A stretch of DNA of 64,000 nucleotides from Paraphysomonas bandaiensis (GCA_965644295.1 CBFFRP010000407.1:122246-186245), one strand, 5' to 3'. Shown: positions 9,828 through 22,866, counted from the stretch's first letter. Notes: a model not told the origin generated them from the letters alone. Numbers and translations: made by a program.

Positions 9828-11915
9828 TCATATAGTTCCAACAACACAACGCCCATCTACGATGACAGCCTCCACGTTCCTATCGTCACCGAGGAAAATA
9901 AATTTCTCGAAGTAATTATGAACAGTTTCGCCTTCGAAAATATCAATAGGACCTTCAGGATTCTGGACATCCACCAGAATACAATCCATTTTTTTGCCTG
10001 TCAATAGGGTAGTATGAAAGGATGGAGTCAAACAAAAACAAAAACCAGAAGATAAGATACAATGCTGTGAAAAGAATATCGTGATAATGGACAGAAAGTG
10101 CAAAGTATAATATACGGCATACAAAGCCGAAGGTGTAGTGGTTAGTTTACCTGGAGTGAAGTTACCAACCACGCTGCCCATTCCAAGCGCATCCGCACCC
10201 CCTTGTGTTGCTAAATAAAATGCTTCATTCGTCGTCAACCATCTGCCACAATGTAAAGAAGTCGCCGAAAAGCGAAATTACTGCAACAGCTGAGGTATAA
10301 AAGGAAACCGCACATATCAATACTTCACTAAACACAAAATAAAATGTATTGGTCGGCTCATAGCACACCTGTACGGGCCTTTCACAGCATCACCAGAGCC
10401 AGTGTTCGAAGTGTCCAGCTCATTCATAGATGGCGGAATACCGTCTTTTCTTAACCTTTTAATACCACAGACGTGAGAAAAGACATAAAGAATATATACT
10501 CAAGTGTAATCTACATGCAGTCACACCTAAATTTATAGCCTTACCACATACAGATGATGAAATGAAGTCAGCGACATACAACGGCCATGCAAATAATCAC
10601 TACGACACCTGAATCCCATTGCCCTGGAGGCAGATATAGTATTTCTTATACAGTCCAGCATTGAAGCAGAAGCGCCTCCTGCAACGTCTGTTCCTAGCCC
10701 CACTGTCACACCGGCATCTAAAAACCTTCGCACATCCATGATCCCAGAGCCTGCAATATGAAAAGTTACGCACGGCTACTGAATCCGAAAAATATGAAGT
10801 AGTGTGTATACACAGGAATCCGCATGCCGCAAACGATATAGATATGGTGTACGTAACCATCACATCCACATTACGTGTATATTGTTAATCATATATAGCG
10901 TCAGTGTACCTAACAAGAAGTTAGACGAAGCACAATTAACAGTGGACGTGTTAGTTGACTTCAGCAACTCCAATTCTTCTTCAGAGCAGTGAATGCAGTG
11001 ACCCATTATAGATCCCCAATGAAGCAACTTGAAGTCGTTGTATATTCCTGCGTAAGTGGTAGCATCAGGATGAAGGCTTTTGACAAAGGCAATCTCATTC
11101 AGCGATTCGGACAGATGGGACTGAACCGGAAGGCCATACTTATGACTGATAACACCCAATCCCATCATACTTTCGGCAGTACACGTGGGCACGAATCGCG
11201 GAGTAACGCACGGTAATACTAAAGGGGCATCGACACTATTCAATAGTGACCTACGGGATAGAAAGGGTTCATTGCAGTTGTATGAACCGGATGTAGTTTC
11301 CGCGTCAACATGAGACAATATCTCCATACCAGAAGGCGACTGTTGCAGAACTTTGCGTACAAAGCTCTCAGTGTTAGTAACACTATCACTGGTGCTCTCA
11401 ATATAGAATTCAGGACAGTTGCGATCCATTGCCACTTTGCCTACAAAAGCTCTCTGTCCGATGGAAGATATAATTTCAGCTAATAGCACCGCTGCGGGTT
11501 CATGAAGAGTAGCATAGTAAGCCGCGAATGTAGTACCGAATTTCAAGTGGCGACGAACAGCCTTCTCGTAAGCGTAACGTGCAAATGCAATATCTTTAAA
11601 GCGTGATTCGACTGGGAAAGTGTATGTGTCAAGCCATTCCATGAGATCCATATCAACACCTGTGCCTGTGAAGACATATTGTGGGGCATGACAATGAGCA
11701 TCCACAAAGCCAGGCATAATCAATTTCCCGGTTTTTCTGAATACATTAGACTGATCCAGGGCGTCAACCTCTTTCACAGCCTCAGGATTCGATAAATCGA
11801 GAACAGACTCAATAATCCCCTTAGCGTTGTAGATAATCGCACCATTCTCGATAATTTCCAATGCCCCAAACTGTACAGCATGGACAATACTACCAACAAT
11901 GCACTTCTTCGACAT
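9828..11915 (-). CDS. gda: Guanine deaminase (spliced, 5 exons)
   Basis: Hydrolyses guanine to xanthine and ammonia in purine catabolism; cytosolic zinc enzyme of the amidohydrolase superfamily. Exons join in frame: 11915-10910, 10750-10609, 10455-10369, 10242-10151 and 9997-9828, giving 498 residues. Exon 1 has the zinc-binding HxH motif (GFVDAHCHAPQYVF, His74 and His76), SHLSES and GHCIHCS with the further histidines. Exon 2 has the metal-binding aspartate in VGLGTDVAGG. Exon 5 has FIFLGDDRN, typical of the family C-terminus. Human guanine deaminase is about 454 residues; the extra length lies partly in exon 3, a poorly conserved linker. Introns are 88-159 bp with GT-AG ends. All metal ligands are present, so the gene should be active. 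It is divergent from the gene at 12567. Confidence 0.93.
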
Positions 11916-12072
11916 ACTTGACTAGAATTATCGGAGATGAAAGTATAAATGGGATGGACAAACAAGAATGCAGAAGAATGTTCATATCCAGCTCCACTGC
12001 CTCCAATTGCATGCCATGAAATATGAGTGGACTAACTCCTACGATCATAATACAATAGTGGAATACCGTATC

Positions 12073-12104
12073 TTTGTATGTATGTATGTATGTATGTATG
12101 TATG

Positions 12105-12136
<32 letters not shown>

Positions 12137-12268
12137 TGTATGTATGTATGTATGTATGTATGTATGTATGTATGTATGTATGTATGTATGTATGTATGTA
12201 TGTATGTATGTATGTATGTATGTATGTATGTATGTATGTATGTATGTATGTATGTATGTATGTATGTA
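12073..12268. repeat. (TATG)n microsatellite, about 48 units
   Basis: A near-perfect tetranucleotide array of roughly 195 bp, with one TATATG interruption near 12105. It lies in the divergent interval between guanine deaminase (start 11915, minus) and the unknown gene at 12567 (plus). Long open frames across it in several frames (Tyr-Val-Cys-Met or Ile-His-Thr-Tyr repeats) are artefacts of the repeat. Confidence 0.95.
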
Positions 12269-12566
12269 CTGCAGGTAGGTGGGAATATGTAGGTATCGTA
12301 GTGTGTGGTGCGTACTGGGATTCAATTTTTCTGGTCGTGCGATGTTTTGAGTGCTGGTGGACTACAGTGAGAATTATTTTATGACTGCTGCCACCAACGT
12401 AGCGTTATGTAACGAGAAGAACAGGCTAGTTGGTAAACTTACGTGCCCAGCGGCCGCAGAGCCTTACATCACTCGTCCATATTAGTGACTTGTGTATAGC
12501 TGCTGCGCTTTCATAGTCCACGTCGTTGCATGCTGGTATAGTGTCAGGAGTAGTCAATTCATAGCA

Positions 12567-13328
12567 ATGTGCGTACCCTCGTTGTCCTGGAAAGATTTAT
12601 TTGGCGAGCGCTCATATGGTATAATAAATTGTGACCAATTGTTTGAGTTACTGACTCTGTTGGCACCGGTGTTTGCTGTTGATGGGCAGATAGAAACTGA
12701 TTTCTTGAAAATTCTATTTGTAGAGTCTCGCAACGACGACCCTGACTTAGAATGCATCGTACAATGGGCCAATACACGTCTAAATTTTACGTTGGAGTTC
12801 TATTTTGCTGATATGCTTGTGCGTTACGTACGATTGTATAGATCGTGCGGAGAAAATGTGAGCGAGTATGATGCATTTGAGAGAGCTCGTCGACAGAGAC
12901 CCTTACACATCCCAACCAAAAATAAAAAAGCCTGGAGTATGCGGCTACACCGACTAATTGCACAAGCCAAGAAGAATGTGTTCATCGAAAGGCGGCGTCA
13001 ATCTATATCACTCGCTGGAAAGTTGCATAGCTTCAGTTTTAGTCGCAGTATAGCGGACAGATTCAGACGAACCCCGAAAGTTACCCCCAGCGATAGTATG
13101 CATATAGAAGATATTTCCAGCTCTAGGCTTAGCGCTGGTAGTGTCGATATCCATAACCTTCAAAAAAGGCGTCTCACTAGCCCGCTTTCCACCCCCGTGA
13201 ATCTGTATAAACTCCAGTCATCTGAGCAACAGAACAATTATTCTCCCGATTCCACACCCCCTGCAACAAGGAACACGTCTTGTACATTCGATGGCACTTG
13301 CAAAGACAACTTTGAATTCCTTGGTTGA
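12567..13328 (+). CDS. Unknown protein, serine/arginine-rich C-terminal half
   Basis: The frame is open from 12492, but I prefer the ATG at 12567 (MCVPSLSWKDLFGERS), giving 253 residues, because the upstream extension is hydrophobic and Cys-rich and looks untranslated. Residues 1-110 look like a folded helical domain rich in aromatic residues (for example NFTLEFYFADMLVRYVRLY). From about 110 on it is basic and serine-rich, with many short Ser-Pro and Thr-Pro sites, so probably disordered and phosphorylated. I do not recognise the family. The helical part could be a divergent RGS- or DEP-like fold, which is a guess. It may have further exons. Confidence 0.55.
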   Translation: MCVPSLSWKDLFGERSYGIINCDQLFELLTLLAPVFAVDGQIETDFLKILFVESRNDDPDLECIVQWANTRLNFTLEFYFADMLVRYVRLYRSCGENVSEYDAFERARRQRPLHIPTKNKKAWSMRLHRLIAQAKKNVFIERRRQSISLAGKLHSFSFSRSIADRFRRTPKVTPSDSMHIEDISSSRLSAGSVDIHNLQKRRLTSPLSTPVNLYKLQSSEQQNNYSPDSTPPATRNTSCTFDGTCKDNFEFLG

Positions 13329-13935
13329 GAATGAGGATAAGCGATGTATATATCTTAATCAGTATTATGTGTGGAGACATGCTTTGTGTATAGCGCCGAG
13401 TATCAACTTGTGCAAAATTCTGCACATTGTGGTATCCACAGTATATAGATGATTAGTTCACCTTTCATATAACTAATCGTGTTGTAGAACTTTTTATAAG
13501 TGACCTCAGTAAAGAATTGTGCGATACTCATATGTAGGTCCTCTAAATCATGAACTTAATATTTTTTGATGAATTGAACTTGTTATTCAAATGAAATAGA
13601 TAGTGCCCTCAGTCGAGGGTGTATGGGTGCAGATGCATCTATTCCAAGCTTATTTCTGGAGTTCAGTCGTGTATAGTGTTAATTCTAGAATTATACTACC
13701 TTCTCTGACCAAGCATCATATATATGGAGCAGGAAGAAAATAAGGAAAAGCCTATTTCTGATGTTCTTTTCTAGTTTTTATGTAAGCCAACTCAAACACT
13801 GCTCTATACTTCTACAAATGTATGTACAGTACTTAATACGACATAGATATATATATATCATACTGATAAGAAGAGATGAGGAACGATGAAAGTATACAAA
13901 AGTAGAGGTATACAAAATACATGTAGTTGAGAATA
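13329..13935. other. Intergenic, nothing recognised
   Basis: AT-rich region downstream of the unknown gene. I see no coding or structural signature beyond short TA runs near 13850. Confidence 0.45.
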
Positions 13936-14058
13936 TCTGATTATTACATGAGAACGGTTGTGTACAAACACTAGTTTTACATCTATAGACTAACTAATAA
14001 GTGGACTTGCTATATACGACTAGTGGCGGACAACCGTCTCAGGACTGCTTGTGCATCC
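13936..14058 (-). mobile_element. Orphan 3' tail of family 2 LINE
   Basis: About 120 bp match the tail of the LINE at 43415-43530 (TCTGATTATTACATGAG, then ACTAGTGGCGG.CAACCGTCTC). No LINE coding sequence is attached, so it is an extremely 5'-truncated insertion. The hAT-type element starts only about 20 bp further on. Confidence 0.65.
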
Positions 14059-14078
14059 AAAATACATAATATATATAT

Positions 14079-14537
14079 CAGGGCCTGCTAACCGTTAATG
14101 GCTCATTAATGGTAGTCCAGTTCCCGGCAATTATAATGGCATTAATGAAATATGTCCCGGCAATTATAATGGCCATTAATAGCTACTAACTTAAAGTAGA
14201 TAATACCGCTCATAATAATAGATAGTACAGTGCACCCTTAATTTCTAATTTTAAAATAAATAGCATACTACGAATTGTAACTACTTCTCGCTCTCTACTG
14301 GCACATCAGGATCTTCATGGAGGGTATAAGCATCCCACATCATGTAATTGGCTCGTAGGATAGCAACGATTCTAGATAATATATATTCATGTTTCATATT
14401 ATCTTAAAAATACTCGGCTCTATATATAGAGCAGTACAGGCCATTAATGGTAGTCCGGTTACCGGCAATTATAATGGAATTAACGACAAATCTCCGGCAA
14501 ATATAATGGCATTACCATTAACGGTTACCAGGCCCTG
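14079..14537. mobile_element. hAT-type non-autonomous element, copy 1
   Basis: The ends are inverted: CAGGGCCTG at 14079-14087 and CAGGCCCTG at 14529-14537, with further subterminal symmetry (ATTAATGGTAGTCC, GGCAATTATAATGG) on both sides. A short internal stretch (about 14280-14375) matches the hAT dimerisation-domain coding region of the copy at 30737-31508 but is decayed. I see no clean 8-bp target duplication; the left flank is a TA run. Confidence 0.7.
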
Positions 14538-16194
14538 GTTTGCTGGTTTATATTCCAATGACTACAACAGAAATGAAAGGAGAGAAAACACACCCTGTGA
14601 TAAAGTATACATTTTAATCATGAAAAGTTAATGTTAACTGTTGTTAATCTGCAACAGCTAAGCCATTACTGCATCGTTGGTATAATTTGTTCTACAATAG
14701 TGTCTACGCCATCATTGCAAGCTTCACTCCAAACTTAAATTAAATTCCTGAGTTATATACATAACTTCAGTGAATCCTGAAGTATTTCGTATGAATTAGA
14801 TGAAAGAAGAGACTAAAGTACTTGTTCGTATACAGCAGTTCAAACGATGAAATCAGCAAAACGTACAGTAACTCCGAAAGCAAATTTTAAATGTACCAAT
14901 AAATTGTATCGAAATTTGACCTTCAATACACTGTAAAAACCAATATTGGCTGTTCATAAATTGCATGCCAATGGCTACATGTTCTACAAAAATTCGCATT
15001 GACGTAATAATGTACACCTCAGTTCTAAGTTAAGACTTTTCATGGTACATTTTCATAACCAAATACTATATCCGCATGGGGTTACCAAGCCCTGATATAT
15101 ATTATGGTAGTATACATGCATAGCGTAGGATGATATAGGAGTAGGTACTACGATGCAGGCTTGTGTAACAATTAATTGGTTTTCAATTTATTGTGTCTGT
15201 ATTATACCCATATATACATTTGCTGCCTCAAATGTAATTTCATTCTAGAGAGGACGGTCCTAAATTCTAAATGCCGAGGAGTATAGGGATGAGTATATAC
15301 TCTTAAGCAAATCAGTCATAACAATCTTAGTTCTACTGATGAATAGTAGGTTGTGGCATGCAAGTGCTTCATGCTGCGGTATCGAGCTAAATTTTTTTCT
15401 CTCCAGGCATTGTGTGTGATGGCATGCTGCGAGAGGTTGCTTTACCAATAACACTTCTCTTTCGCCTCAGAAGACCTTTCCTACAGGACACTCCCGTCGT
15501 TAGTAGGAACGTCGGATAAATTTATCAGAGGACATGTTGTATGTAGTAGTACGTGTGTCTGTGTGTGTAATAATACACTCTTACACAGAGAAACCGTAGT
15601 GTGTGTAAATATGCGACAATAATAGACAAGAATCATTAGATAGCAATGCTTAGCATTATTATCATAATGATGTATTCAACAGGATGGCATCATATATTAA
15701 TGAACAAATTTCACGAGCAAAAATAAGAAAGACAACAGAAAGCGCTAGAAGCACGCATCAAACGCCAACACGATAACGTTGCATCAAGCACTTTTATAGC
15801 ACTACGTGAGAAGTTGTTATTACTGATTTTTGCAAGCGAACGACACCAAGACACCTTAAAAATAAAAATGATGATGTTTCTTTGGGTTGAGGTTATAGTT
15901 CAGAAAAAGTTATTCTAAAATCTAGCAATAGTATATCGAAGGCAATTAATCGGCAATATGTTATTATATTAATTGAATGCTTGATTAATAGTTACTATTA
16001 CTATTGATGGATATATTATATATCTGTCACCAAATAATTGCCAATTACTTGTTACTACACGACGCAAGCCTGGTAGGATGTTAGGGATTTTATTAAATAA
16101 TATATATATTATCATGACTCTATTTCTGAAAATATATTATTATATGTGAATTATAGTGTAGTAATGATAATATCTGATTATTGTGAGAGTCAGA
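14538..16194. other. Intergenic, nothing recognised
   Basis: AT-rich DNA with only short frames. One minus-strand frame at 15260-15454 has no signature and no convincing context. Sequences near 16165 resemble the outer part of the LINE tails. Confidence 0.45.
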
Positions 16195-16472
16195 ACTAAT
16201 GTAGCAAAACAATTTAACTACAGTAACTAGTGCTTGAATCTGATATATATCCTACTATTTAGCGCAAGCACCAAAGTGCAACCACTTTCGCTCTCTGTTC
16301 TTAAGTTGAACTAGCCCAGATGCTTAACTTCAGTAGGCAGCCCAATACCCCGGATGCCCTTGAAGAAGTGGGCCCATTCCCGGAAGCCTGTTTATACGTC
16401 AAGGCCCAAAGACGTCTACACAAGAAGAGTGACACTTATTATTAGTGTCCTGTTGTGCCACACTAGCTCAGA
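16195..16472 (-). mobile_element. Short non-autonomous retroelement, copy D (partial)
   Basis: Starts in a tail variant also found at 1965-2040 and 42405-42495. It continues through the stem-loop (GCACCAAAGTGCAACC) and the interior (GGCCCAAAGACGTCTACACA) in the order seen in copy A. It breaks off near 16472 before the head, so it is 5'-truncated. Confidence 0.6.
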
Positions 16473-17240
16473 CACCTGTAGCACATGTTGGAATACGTAT
16501 GGTTCTCTAAGATAGTGCTGTATAATACGTTAAATAATGCTAAATACAATGCGAAAAACAGTAATACGCAGTCAATAGTCAAAGATGCTATATAGCTATA
16601 ACTGTGAAACTGATGTATTATATCATGACGATTCAAGATACGTAAGTTGAGCAGTGGTTGACACGAACAAATAATTTATCATGTTACATGACAACATACA
16701 CAATTGTGTAAACAATTACAATAACGTAATCTATCTAGTTTGACTAACTTAAACTTCTCTTAAAACGATCTTCATTGTCTGAAAATGGTCAATAGTCAAT
16801 AGCACAGTCATAATTGCAACAAAATACATCACCAGCTTATATTAGATACTTTGCTTTCAAATGAGTACCACTGTCACACTTCTGTACCTTGAACCGTCGC
16901 GATACTTCAATTTCAAACTAAATGTTTAATAGCATTAGTGATTTTCATATTTCATACCACTCGTTCTCATTAATTAATCTACAACGCAAGCTCCTCAGCT
17001 TCACTTCGAGATTGTCAACTTCAGAAATACGTTATTATAAAAAACGAGGAGAGAGAGGCTAAACCCCAAAGGGGCTCTCTCTCCGATAATATTAACGTAC
17101 AGCCCTTCCTCGTTTTATTAAAAACACATGGCAAGTAAAAGTACTTCAAATATGATATAATAATATAGGTCTTTATTACACAATGAGAATATCCCCCCTC
17201 AACCACTTCGAAGTCGACTGCATTTGCACCTGCACCTACT
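16473..17240. other. Intergenic, nothing recognised
   Basis: AT-rich stretch downstream of the bL25 gene. An inverted repeat at about 17041-17115 (AAAACGAGG...AGCCC and GGGCTCTC...CCTCGTTTT) could form a hairpin beyond the 3' end of the minus-strand gene. Confidence 0.4.
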
Positions 17241-18428
17241 CTACTTTTCTATCTTTGCAATGACAATATCACCAGCCCTACCCAGTAGTGGCACGACTCC
17301 CTCAGGTAAAGACACACCAGAGAGTTTGATGGTGTCTCCATTACGAGCTCCGGTCAAATCGACAGTAATAGCGCGAGGCACCTCATCCTCCAAGTTACAA
17401 GCGACATCAATGAATCTACAGCAATAGAAGATAGAGAAATGATGAAAATCGACAAATGTAAGGCGATTACATATACAATCTCCGCACTTCATGACGGGAG
17501 CATAACATAACACTAGCATCTAAAGCACACCGGTATAAACACAACCGCCACACTTCCAACACGTTATATAAATAGCATTGAGCAATACGATACGATGTCT
17601 GACTCTAAACACGAATCGCAAGCACACTCAACAACAACGAGTGTACATACCATGCCACAGACATAAACATACCTCTGTATGACAACAACTGATGCACCAC
17701 GGCGTATATCAACGCTAGCATCTTCGTTGATAAATCTAACGGGGATACGAATTTGAGTACCCGGGCGGTATCTCAAGAAATTGACGTTCAAGGGTTGTTC
17801 GGTCACTGCATAGGCATCGTTAGAATATTCAATACTTCTAGAACAATATCATGTATTATATATACTGGTGTCATATATCATATATCCCACAATACAGTAC
17901 AGGGCAATCAGAAGATGCGAAAAGAAGGTGCAATGGGACAGAGTACATATACATGTCATACTGTTCCTTAATGGACTGCTATTTCTTACATGCGCATATC
18001 TGGTATTGTCTGATAATAGCTTTGATCTTCTGTCCATCATCCAAATTAACCTCGTAGAGTGTATTTTCCAGGGCCAGATGTCGCTCACGCTCCTCGTTTT
18101 TCAAGTCATGTTCGTCTAGTACAATGGACAACTTCTTCGCATTCGCCGTTGATCTCGGCCAATCTGGGCCGTATATAATACCGGGAATCAGGTTTTCTAC
18201 AGATATTACAAACAACATTAATAAAATCAAAGGTTGAAAATAACTTTACATACTTTGCCGAAGAGCCCGAGAGGCTTTCGAGCCGCCTTTATCCTGTCTA
18301 AGTTTAGCATGAAGCACTCGGAACTTCGGCACTTCCTCCTTCACCATTGGATCTTCGGAAATGCGTGACAAACATAAGGATCGTTTGACAATGTTTCTTC
18401 TATGCAGAGCGAAAGATCTTGACAGCAT
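17241..18428 (-). CDS. Mitochondrial ribosomal protein bL25 (spliced, 4 exons)
   Basis: Large-subunit ribosomal protein of the bacterial L25/TL5/CTC family, which binds 5S rRNA in bacteria; here it is predicted to act in the mitochondrial ribosome. Exons 18428-18254, 18196-17990, 17805-17673 and 17415-17241 join in frame to 229 residues. The first 25 residues are rich in Arg and Ser and lack acids (MLSRSFALHRRNIVKRSL), a likely mitochondrial presequence. NLIPGIIYG in exon 2 is the family hallmark in the N-terminal domain. The C-terminal TL5-like beta domain contains NVNFLRY, VRFINEDASVD, ACNLEDEVPRAI and GVSLPEGVVPLL. The exon 2/3 join falls at the conserved His-Pro-Val-Thr site, here Cys-Ala-Leu-Thr; that junction is the least certain. 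Confidence 0.88.
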
Positions 18429-18980
18429 GAGATCAGAGTATTATAAAGTTAGAGAAGTGCGTATGGGATGAGCTAATGGATCGGGTTAATGTAACTGCTA
18501 CAGAGAATCACCGGATTATACAATCTAAACAAGTCGGTGAATGTATCACTGCAGACAGGTGAGAGAGTATCGTTTGTGTTTATGGGGCAGTAGTTGATCG
18601 GCGCTGTTTGGTGTTGCCGTGTCTATAGCATACCATACATACATACGTACATACCGTATAGCCACAGCCTCCATTGCTTCACACCTCCCGTTGTATATAA
18701 AATATATACGTAAGTATATCACTGTATACGTGTGGATAAATACGTGTGTATATTTGTAGGCGTACGGACGCCACTACTCATTCACTCATACATCGCTCGG
18801 TGCTATGTACAGTCACTCAGGACATACTCCACGAATCAAAATCACGAGATGAAATACCATTCGCTGATATTCGCAGAAGAGTGGGGTACACATGCTCATA
18901 TGATAAGGAGTGTAGAATTATGCTACATGATAAGAAACCTGCAATGAGATCGATAAATTAACTAATCTGGTGATTGCATT

Positions 18981-21957
18981 ATGTGGAAACTTGTCATGAG
19001 TGCCTCTTCTCATCAAACAAGTGCAAGCGCATGGAATCACTCCAGGAGATTGAGGGCTGCCTTTCTCAAGTCGTTCAGCACGCGCAGTCGAGAGAAATAC
19101 ATGAAGATTCTATATCGGAAGTTGTTATTTTTTGTGCATCCAGATTTCCTCATTAACCACACCAGAGAGAAAGAAATCAACGACACCAATTTGAAACTTC
19201 TTTCTCAAGAAATGGACAGGAAAGGGAGTCTTGGCAGCACCAGATCACTTGTGCTGTACATCAAGGCTACCGATGAGAATTCCGCTCCAAGAAGAATTAA
19301 GTTGTCATTGCACCGTTTAGAAGAGAGTATTTGGGAGGTGCTGGATACGCTGGGTGAAGATATTCCAAAGCCCCAAGAAAGCGTTGTTAGTGATAACAGT
19401 TCTCGACGGACTGTATTTGTATCGAGTAACCCAACTGATATTGCAAATTTCTTGGATACATTGTTAGACAAGTTAGTGATAAAATGGCATATTGAAATGT
19501 GTTTTTCTTATTATGCTGCTACTGTCACGCGATGTGCAAATGTGACTTTGTACAAGTTTTACTTCTTGTGTACGTATATATATTTAATTGCTTTTTTGTA
19601 GAAAGGACTTAATGAAATGGCGGTTAGAAAAGTCTCAGAAATTTCATGAACTAGTGGATGTTTGTAAGGCCTCCTTCGGTGTGAATGATATAGAGATCAG
19701 GTTCTACGTGATGGCTTGTATTATTATTTTCTTCCTAGAAAATTTTTATATTGACTATTATGTAGGACAAGCTGGTCTTCTCAGAACAATAATGCTGTGC
19801 TGCAGAATCTGCTCAAGACCCTTGGTATGTGTTTACGTCGTTTGATATTTATGGTACTGTTGAATAATATCATGCTCGTAATGATATATTCACTCGTATA
19901 AGGTGCAGTTGATGCTATTATTTATATACACCTTCTATTTCAGATCTGTATGCAACGGAAAGAAGCCACGTTCCTTGGCAGGGTATGACTATGGTCATCT
20001 CTAATGACGACAAGACTATTGCCATGCCGGTATTGACAGTATGGAGTTGATGTTTATAAAGTATATAATATAATTATTGATTTTCAGGGTGGCTCCATGT
20101 TATACATGCTTATAGCTCATTGTATGTTGCAGGTAGATCCTATCGAAGGAAAAGTATATATTAACCCATCACACGTCCCGCTGCAGTGGAGATCTACTTT
20201 CAAGTGAGCGTATGAGTGTAAATGCGTTTGTGTGATTGATTCAGTGTTTGATATCAAATATCAAAGTGTTTAGTGTGGGTTCGGATATATGTTGCAGTGA
20301 AGCAGATATGTACCCACTGATGGTACCGTGTTTCATTATTTCGCAGGGGAGTTACACCTGAGGTAATAAGAGTATCAATACAGCATCAGCGCGCACTCCA
20401 GGCCCTTGTTGGGCAGATACAAGAGCACTTTGTGAAAATTATTAATGATTATTGGAACCGCATGAAGACAACCACTACGGCGGAGCAAAATACGACTGTA
20501 CCTTTAGTCTTCAAAATAAAGTGAGTTTTGCTGTCATTATTCCTTTTCAGTGTTGGTTATAGAATGTTATTTCAACTGCAGTATACATGAGTGTTTACGT
20601 ATACATTTTTTCACTGTACTGTATAGCGGTAGTATTCTGTAGCAAGCAACTGACTTTACGTAGGAGGGGGTACACCTGCAGCAGTTTGTTCTATTTTGAA
20701 TTTCTTCGAAACCACACTCCGGATTATAATTACTTTCGGATAGCTGGTGAGGAGGGAGTGGGTGTCAGCGTGAGGACTATCGACACCAGCCTTCAGGTTG
20801 AACCGTTGGAGATATGTGTGACAGGTGAAAATTGAAGAATTTAGATGTGCTCATGTACGCGGACAAATTTTCTGCGTATGTGTTTCTATACAGTGCTAGC
20901 AAATGTACATATTATATTAATTGTATAGCCTGTAAATTATATTTTTATAGTCGAAGAAGGCCATGGATCGATGCTCTTGCCTACTGGCCACTTCAGGTGA
21001 CTACTTCTTTTTAGCCTGAATTCAAAGGGGCAATATGTTGATGGTTATTGTTTTGGAGAATTATGCCGTATTTCGGGCTAATATTTAGCAATACTGTTAT
21101 CGTTACGATATTTTTTTGGCCAGAGTTGATTGTCGTTCACATCCAGATGCTACCGAGTCGCTCATAGTCAACCAGGTACAGCACGGGTCAAAGTTATTAT
21201 GTTGTTCACGGTTTTGAATTTTCTGAATGCTACATCTAATATAACATATGTGTGATGCTGTGAATGTAATCCAATGAATTCAGATTGAAGCTTGTCTTAA
21301 CTTGAGAAGAGAATATAAAACAGTTCTCATGAAAGGCACCCACCTTCGGTAAATATTGCTCGATTTCTTTGTGTTTGTCTATACTTGTGTATTTTCCCGT
21401 TATTGAATTTGTGCTATTTATACACCCTATGAATGCGGTTTCTCTAAAGGTTACTGCATCACATCCACTGTGTATAGGAACGAGGTTATAGGATCTCTTA
21501 ATCTGCAAAGCATTGACAGTGGAGTAGGTGTTGATGATCAAATGGTATCTTGCGGTCATACTTGTGACATTTCTGAACATTTGAACATTTGATGGCTTAC
21601 AGTAAAGTTGTGTGGTGCTAATTGTAGACTTTCGAACTGTTTTCTCTGCCTAATATTTGCGTAGATGAATACCTGCTTGGTTAATATGCAGTCCTATATT
21701 GCTGAATCTTATAAGAAACAAGGAGGAAAATTAAAGAATCTCTCGGGTACAAGATATAGGCTATCCGTTTGTATCTTGTGCTTTGCATGTGTTTAAAGTG
21801 ATTATGAACTATGCTTGTTTCGGTTTACTATAATCTATATTCATTGTTGCCTAAAGGATTTTGTATTTTCTTAGGTCTCCGAGTAATAGTTGGGAGGTAC
21901 ATGGGAATCAATGATGATGGGTCATGCATCATTCCCTGGGATTGGCATGTCGTGTAG
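18981..21957 (+). CDS. TCAIM-like mitochondrial protein (DUF4460/DUF4461), multi-exon
   Basis: Resembles T-cell activation inhibitor, mitochondrial, which in vertebrates is a mitochondrial protein; its biochemical role is poorly known. In-frame exons: 18981-19471, 19602-19700, 19766-19824, 19944-20029, 20133-20203, 20347-20520, 20643-20824, 20951-20996, 21124-21175 and 21284-21348. Two further exons lie at 21665-21746 and 21875-21957 (stop). The link between 21348 and 21665 is unresolved; a 13-bp exon near 21514 would keep frame. Evidence: an Arg/Ser-rich N-terminus (mitochondrial presequence), a J-domain-like start with YRKLLFFVHPDFL, the SHVPWQGMTMVI block, and the C-terminal RVIVGRYMGI...IIPWDW pattern of the family. 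Twelve or more exons contrast with the simpler neighbours. Confidence 0.8.
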
Positions 21958-22866
21958 AAGAAGTTAAAGGTACTAGATATGTATGCATCCGAAGTGATAA
22001 ATTTCATCAGTATTAACACATTGAGGCAGGAAAGAGAAATATCACAGTGGTCGTATAAACGTATCAATAGGTTTACCATACACTTCGTGTTAACTTCATT
22101 CACAGTACTCAAATTTTTAGTGTTTATGTGTTCAGTCTGTCAAATACTTCACGTGCTTTATACATTTTGTCAGTTAGTGCCCATTTATTAAAAAGTGCAA
22201 ATAGTGTTTATAGGGTCGAAGACCCCCCTCTCTGTGTGTGTGTTTTCATGAAATGTAGGCTACCTATGATATTCTTTAGTAAACTTTTCAACAGAACATG
22301 AGAAGCCAGAGGTTTACTGTGCACTTCTTGCAGAATCAGTAGGATGATATAAAATAACATCGAGGAGTCTATTACTCATATATGAGTCGTGAATTTCAAT
22401 GTCTACTTGAGTCACTGCTGCATAATATGTTAGAATTGGACATTCCACTGAAGTTAACTTTGCTCTACACGCAAACCTTAACCCCTTGCTTTGTTGAACA
22501 CAATGCACTTTCAAGTAAGAAATTATAATTATTAATATGAATACTTCACTACATATTCATGTAACATCTGGTGAATAATCTGTTCTCAGCAACATCTGTT
22601 TATCATATGTTCACCAGTCTTCATTGCAAAAGATTCTTGTGTTTTGAAAGAACAGAGAACTGTTTTCAAATTATGAAGAAGAAGACTACTCTGGAAGGAA
22701 GGTCACCGCTCGACGAACTACTGCAATTGAGGAGCCTCTGATATTAGTGTCGTGGTCGACCATTTGATCATTTGATGGTCTTAAAGCCACGGATAATTTA
22801 AGTAAAGTAGTAACGTAGGTTTTCAAGAATACCATACTGATATACCGCTCAAAATGAAATTCCCCA
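21958..22866. other. Intergenic, satellite-flanking
   Basis: No gene recognised. The last 180 bp before the satellite are not part of the tandem unit. Short frames on both strands look random. Confidence 0.45.

Noticed and set aside
12032-12384. Long open frames across the (TATG)n repeat on both strands
   Set aside because: The repeat unit is four bases and has no stop in any frame, so open frames there are automatic. The protein would be pure Tyr-Val-Cys-Met or Tyr-Ile-His-Thr repeats.
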